From: an uncultured bacterium
Lineage (GTDB): Bacteria > Hydrogenedentota > Hydrogenedentia > Hydrogenedentales > JAEUWI01
Direction: 5' to 3'
NCBI GenBank assembly: GCA_937895305.1
Contig: CALAXS010000709.1
Coordinates: forward strand, 1 to 8,904
DNA: 8,904 nt
Shown here piece by piece: positions 5,735 through 8,904 of this stretch. A program made the translations under genes and the position numbers. The notes under the pieces were generated by a model that searched no databases, was not told the DNA's origin, and worked only from the letters and a program-made list of their open reading frames with translations. Numbering within the stretch: position 1 is the stretch's first letter; each line of letters starts with the position of its first letter.

Positions 5735-6327
5735 TCCGTCTGTCCTGGAGCTTCTGCATCGGGAAATTCAGTATGTGCTTCTTTTTCAGTCGGCACCACA
5801 ACTTCATCCCGGGATGTCGCGATAGCAGAGCTTTCTTCCTGCGTAACTATGTCAGGCTGCGTGTCTGCTCCAGCCTCTTCCGCAGTTTCCTGCCGGGGCG
5901 CAGCGGCAGCCGCAACATCATCCAGTGCCTGCTGTAGTCTGGCTTCATCGTCTGCCTTCTGTTCGGCAGCCTTAAGCGCTAGACGTTCGGCCTCTTCCTC
6001 CTCCAGCTGTTCCCGTTCCCGCCGTTCCTTTTCGAGACGCCGCTCCAGGATTAACGTAGCTTTGCGCTCGTCCAGACAGGGTTCCCACTCTTCACGGGTT
6101 GCATCCAATTCACGGGCAATCGCCGCTGCAATCTCAGACTTGCGGTACTGCACATCGCCATTAAAGGTGTCCTTCCAGGACTGGCGTCGTACTACACCAT
6201 AGATTTCGGGGAGTGCCGTCACAAAATGCTCTGCACAACGCTCCGGATTCGTCGATTCGAATCGGGCCATGAGATCCAGCGGACTGAGATCCCCTACATA
6301 TTCTTTCCAGAAAAACTTTGTATCCAT
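5731..6327 (-). CDS. Charged, coiled-coil-rich hypothetical protein
   Basis: I do not recognise this 198-residue protein. From the start at 6327 it has a compact N-terminal part, about residues 1-90 (MDTKFFWKEYVGDLSPLDL, then ESTNPERCAEHFVTALPEIYG and a segment ending in EEWEPCLDERK). A long continuous helix at about 90-140 follows, dominated by Glu, Arg, Lys, Leu and Ala, with EKERREREQLEEEEAERLAL as a likely coiled coil. The last 60 or so residues are low-complexity and acidic, rich in Ala, Glu, Thr and Ser, ending GQTD. No signal peptide or membrane segment, so probably cytoplasmic. The frame stays open to an upstream ATG at 6441, but those 38 residues look non-coding and GGAAGG sits only 3 bases before that ATG. 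The ATG at 6327 has no clear ribosome site, so the start is uncertain. Its stop overlaps the transporter remnant's stop on the other strand. Confidence 0.7.
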   Translation of the reverse strand: MDTKFFWKEYVGDLSPLDLMARFESTNPERCAEHFVTALPEIYGVVRRQSWKDTFNGDVQYRKSEIAAAIARELDATREEWEPCLDERKATLILERRLEKERREREQLEEEEAERLALKAAEQKADDEARLQQALDDVAAAAAPRQETAEEAGADTQPDIVTQEESSAIATSRDEVVVPTEKEAHTEFPDAEAPGQTD

Positions 6328-6524
6328 AGACGGAGTGTAGCAGAAGGAGCGGGTGGAAATCTTCCTGAATAAGGCAGGCATAAAAAGAGCGGAAGCACCG
6401 TTGGGAAAAGGTTCTGCTGGTTTGGTCTGGGCACTCCACATGGCCCTTCCGTGTCCTGTGCAGGACGTTCAGTAAACCCTTTCACTACGCAGCTTCCGCT
6501 GTAAGTGGGTGGTTTGTCTTCACG

Positions 6525-6677
6525 CTAACGCGCGCGCTTATTGTGGGCACTCCACTCGGCCCAATCGTCCAATTGCTGGACCAGCGCGGGTTGATCGACG
6601 TACCACCCTATGTCAAATGCGGCGAACCTGTAAACATTGGCCGTAGCGCAGCTACGTGCCACGTAAAAGCGGCCCAT
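6525..6677 (-). other. Orphan short reading frame, possible gene remnant
   Basis: On the - strand an ATG at 6677 opens 50 codons ending at TAG (6525-6527). The last 33 or so residues look like real protein: FDIGWYVDQPALVQQLDDW followed by AEWSAHNKRAR, with codon use resembling the neighbours. The first 17 residues fall inside hairpin-rich repeat DNA (6642 onward) and are unlikely to be natural coding sequence. A plausible reading is the C-terminus of a lost gene into which the repeat has inserted or against which it abuts. I do not recognise the family, there is no ribosome site, and chance cannot be excluded. Confidence 0.3.
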
Positions 6678-6749
6678 TCCGCAGCCCGGAGCGAAGGTCC
6701 ATGCCCGTTTGAATTATAAATCGGCCCGCCTTCGGGCCGGGTTGCAACC
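6642..6749. repeat. Hairpin-rich intergenic repeat (second family)
   Basis: Four inverted repeats are packed into about 110 bases. CGTAGC / GCTACG flank GCA (6642-6656). TACGT / ACGTA flank GCC and overlap the first stem. CGGCCCG / CGGGCCG flank CCTT (6722-6739), a 7-bp stem with a tetraloop. GGTTGCAACC (6740-6749) is a perfect palindrome. A GCGG / CCGC pair lies between. The motifs differ from the GGCTCTGC family near 2004-2147, so this is a separate element, perhaps REP-like. The open frames across it read as repeat-derived and not as genes. Confidence 0.5.
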
Positions 6750-6851
6750 ATGAGGGCAACAAACCCAAACTCCACCTTCGTTGTACCACAACCGGCCAAT
6801 TCTGGCAAGAACTTTTTTCAAGTTTTTTTAGTGTGCCCGGAGGCCTCTTTT

Positions 6852-8904
6852 TCAGGGTTCGGGATCCTGCCCGAAGAGGATGGAAAGGTCATTGGTAATC
6901 CGGTTGGCGGTTACAAAATCACGGAAGCTGTCCCCGTTAAATTCGCCTACAGCCCCGCTCACGGGCCGGGTACCCACAGGGAATTTATTGGCACTGGAAA
7001 AGTTGAAGCTGCCTTGATTGATGAAGACCGCTACGTTATCCGCAGATCCGGTAACCAGAATATCCTTGAAGGCATCCTTGGTGACTTCGGCAATCAATGC
7101 AGTGTTGGGTTCGCCGCCTGTGGCAATATCATTCCCCACGGAAAATGCGCCACTGGGTTGTGCGGGATAGAGTCGTATGTCGTTATCAGCTGCATTGACC
7201 GTGACTGCATCCAGGTCACCGTCATTATCCAGATCACCCAGGTCCATGTGGACGGGTGTGTTACCCGCGGTCATTGCTTTACGTCCGCTTTGTGTCAAGC
7301 TGCCATCGTCAAGTCCCGGTCGCCAGATGAGCGTAGGACTGGTAGGTGATTCCGGGTTACCGCCGTGGGTCGTCATGACATCCTGAGTTCCGTTGCTATC
7401 AAAATCGTGCACATGAACCGCCAGCGGAAAATCAGGGCAGCTGAACATAACAGGTGCTGAGAAAACCGTGCCGGAACCATCGCCCAGCAGCACGCTGATG
7501 GTGTCTGCTGCACTGTTACCCGTTATAATATCCATGTGGGCATCATCATTCATTTTGGCCAGCGCTACTGAGCGGGGCCCATTGCCCAGGCTGGAGCCCG
7601 TCAATGTAAAGGTCTGCTGTGCGCCGAAACCACCATTCCCATCACCCAGCATGACCCCTACACTGGCAGTGTTGAGGTGGGTTACCACCAGATCCAAATC
7701 CGAATCTGAATCAATCAGGCCGAGGGCCATGGCACGGGGCGTGGTGCCCACATTGATTGGACTCAGTTTGTCGAAGCTGCCATCGCCATTGCCCAGGAGC
7801 ACGGTGATGTCTTCGCTTTCCTGTGACAGGACGATGATGTCATCAACGTTGTCACCATCCAGTTTTTCGACCATAATCACACGGGGCAAATCACCCACAG
7901 GGATCCGGATTTCCGCAGCCAGTGTGTCATCATCTTTACCATAGACGATAGCGACTGAATCGGTGTCGGCTTCTGCTACGACAAAATCCAGATAATCATC
8001 ATCGTTCATGAAGGCTGTTTCAATGTGCCAGGCACTTTCACCGACCCGATAAATCATGGGTTCCTCAAAGTCGCCTGTACCATCGCCATACAATATGGCA
8101 CACAGTCCGATGGGGTCTGGCGTGTCCTCATCACTAAAGAGCACCGCAATGATGTCTATGTCATTGTCATCATTCTGATCGGCCAGGGTGATTCGGGTGG
8201 GCAAAAAAGGTAAATCGAAATCGTTCGGATCTTCGAAGTTTAACGCGCTGGTCTGAATGATGACGGAGATTTCCTTCTTGCCGGGACTGGACACGATAAG
8301 GTCCAGCAAGTTGTTCCCGGTCAGGTCTTCCGCCACGACCGTACGTGGCGTGGTGTTGCTATCCAGATCCAGGGTCACGACGGGGTCAAAGCCCTTGGAA
8401 TCGTTGCCGGGGATAAGGGATAAATCGTCCGAGTTACGGTTGGCCGTTAGAATGTCGAGCTCGCCATCATGATCAATATCTGCGATAACCAGGGACCGGG
8501 GGAATTCACCTACAGCGGTTTGGATGGGCAATGCGAATCCACCAGCGCCATCCCCCGCAAGGATACTGATAGTATCAAGACCGCTATTGGCCGTCACTAT
8601 ATCCAGGTGCACGTCGCCCGTAACTTCTGCAACCGCTACATCCAGCACATCAGAATTCGTGAGCAGCGGTGCATTGCTTAACGTAGTGAACGTACCATCT
8701 CCTACACCGAGAAAAACAGAAACATCGTCGGACCCGTTATTGGCTACCACCACATCAATAAAAGCATCACCGTTGATGCTGGCCAGTGCCATGGCACTGG
8801 GCTCCTCACCAGCGGCATAGGTGACCGCTTCCTCAAAGCCACCCGTATCCCTAGCTATGAGAACCGAGAGGGTATTGCCCAGCCGATCAATGGTAATAAT
8901 ATCT
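6852..8904 (-). CDS. FG-GAP/VCBS repeat beta-propeller protein (partial, N-terminus missing)
   Basis: The frame stays open to the right edge, so at least 683 residues are the C-terminal part of a longer protein; an internal ATG at 8792 is not the real start. The visible part is a tandem array of about 13 units of 48-57 residues plus a partial one at the edge. Each unit has an Asp-rich loop followed by DIVTANSGxD-type and SVLLGDGxGxF-type strands. Clear loops include IDHDGELDI, LDNDGDLDA, FDSNGTQDV and FNGDSFRDF, the calcium-binding-like Dx[DN]xDGxxD pattern of FG-GAP/VCBS repeats. Thirteen or fourteen such units would make two seven-bladed propellers. The protein ends abruptly after the last repeat (NDLSILFGQDPEP) with no PEP-CTERM, LPxTG or evident type 9 sorting tail. 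Such proteins are normally secreted or surface-bound and bind carbohydrates or proteins. Only two cysteines are visible. Function is unknown. Confidence 0.9.
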   Translation of the reverse strand, partial: DIITIDRLGNTLSVLIARDTGGFEEAVTYAAGEEPSAMALASINGDAFIDVVVANNGSDDVSVFLGVGDGTFTTLSNAPLLTNSDVLDVAVAEVTGDVHLDIVTANSGLDTISILAGDGAGGFALPIQTAVGEFPRSLVIADIDHDGELDILTANRNSDDLSLIPGNDSKGFDPVVTLDLDSNTTPRTVVAEDLTGNNLLDLIVSSPGKKEISVIIQTSALNFEDPNDFDLPFLPTRITLADQNDDNDIDIIAVLFSDEDTPDPIGLCAILYGDGTGDFEEPMIYRVGESAWHIETAFMNDDDYLDFVVAEADTDSVAIVYGKDDDTLAAEIRIPVGDLPRVIMVEKLDGDNVDDIIVLSQESEDITVLLGNGDGSFDKLSPINVGTTPRAMALGLIDSDSDLDLVVTHLNTASVGVMLGDGNGGFGAQQTFTLTGSSLGNGPRSVALAKMNDDAHMDIITGNSAADTISVLLGDGSGTVFSAPVMFSCPDFPLAVHVHDFDSNGTQDVMTTHGGNPESPTSPTLIWRPGLDDGSLTQSGRKAMTAGNTPVHMDLGDLDNDGDLDAVTVNAADNDIRLYPAQPSGAFSVGNDIATGGEPNTALIAEVTKDAFKDILVTGSADNVAVFINQGSFNFSSANKFPVGTRPVSGAVGEFNGDSFRDFVTANRITNDLSILFGQDPEP

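Larger units (their letters stand above)
6328..6851. other. Gene-poor interval with small repeats
   Basis: No intact gene is convincing across these 524 bases. The items seen are a 19-bp near-direct repeat, TGGGCACTCCAC plus GGCCC with two differing bases between (6428-6446 and 6544-6562); an inverted repeat GTCCTG / CAGGAC around TG (6453-6466); the orphan frame at 6525-6677; the hairpin-rich repeat at 6642-6749; and an 8-base palindrome GAGGCCTC just after the stop of the VCBS gene. No strong terminator for the VCBS gene and no clear promoter for the charged hypothetical gene were found. Confidence 0.5.

Noticed and set aside
6328..6441. N-terminal extension of the charged hypothetical gene to the ATG at 6441
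   Set aside because: The 38 added residues have no protein-like pattern, and the GGAAGG before that ATG is only 3 bases away. The ATG at 6327 is preferred, with low certainty.
6608..6808. 66-codon open frame on the - strand
   Set aside because: It spans the hairpin-rich repeat and ends without any protein-like pattern. It looks like a repeat read as protein.
6810..6829. AACTT / AAGTT stem followed by T-run on the + strand as a terminator
   Set aside because: The stem is only 5 A/T-rich base pairs, and no + strand gene needs it; on the - strand, where the VCBS gene ends, there is no T-run.
6750..7349. 199-codon open frame on the + strand
   Set aside because: It lies opposite the VCBS repeat gene for most of its length and starts in repeat DNA. 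The - strand frame has clear family repeats; this one has none.

Overview
The window (about 53% GC by eye, lower at the left edge) looks like accessory chromosomal DNA from a free-living, Gram-negative-type environmental bacterium. It has a secreted formylglycine sulfatase, a secreted DUF1080 (3-keto-disaccharide hydrolase-like) protein, an ECF sigma/anti-sigma pair, a DUF4097 'adhesin' and a large FG-GAP/VCBS repeat protein. That mixture is typical of the PVC superphylum (Planctomycetota, Verrucomicrobiota, Lentisphaerota) and of candidate phyla such as Hydrogenedentota. The taxonomic placement is inference from gene content only.

Layout, left to right. (1) 2-421 (+): 3' end of a HEAT-repeat protein whose start lies outside the window. 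(2) 566-1981 (+): secreted type I sulfatase with a candidate extended -10 promoter. (3) 1982-2271: gene-free, with a cluster of GGCTCTGC-type hairpin repeats and, near the next gene, a perfect palindrome. (4) 2272-4597 (+): compact operon of ECF sigma factor, membrane anti-sigma factor (4-nt overlap) and secreted DUF4097 protein, closed by a strong terminator that can also serve the convergent gene. (5) 4714-5373 (-): DUF1080 protein with a good promoter, leader hairpin and Shine-Dalgarno site. (6) 5374-5730: mostly gene-free, with what looks like a decayed C-terminal scrap of a bile-acid:sodium-symporter-family transporter. (7) 5731-6327 (-): unrecognised, highly charged, probably coiled-coil protein. 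(8) 6328-6851: no convincing intact gene; small inverted repeats, a 19-bp near-direct repeat, an orphan protein-like reading frame and a second, unrelated family of hairpin-rich repeats. (9) 6852 to the right edge (-): C-terminal 683 residues of an Asp-rich FG-GAP/VCBS beta-propeller protein, cut by the window end.

How it fits together: most of the products are exported or regulate the envelope. The sulfatase and DUF1080 protein fit polysaccharide processing outside the cytoplasm. The sigma/anti-sigma/DUF4097 operon looks like a self-contained envelope-sensing unit in which a transmembrane anti-sigma holds the sigma factor and the third gene is the likely output or partner. The VCBS protein is probably a secreted or surface beta-propeller protein. 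I do not see a defence system, CRISPR array, tRNA, rRNA, transposase or integrase. The less ordinary material is the two intergenic repeat families, the transporter remnant, the cysteine-free anti-sigma factor paired with DUF4097, and two protein-coding stretches I cannot assign.
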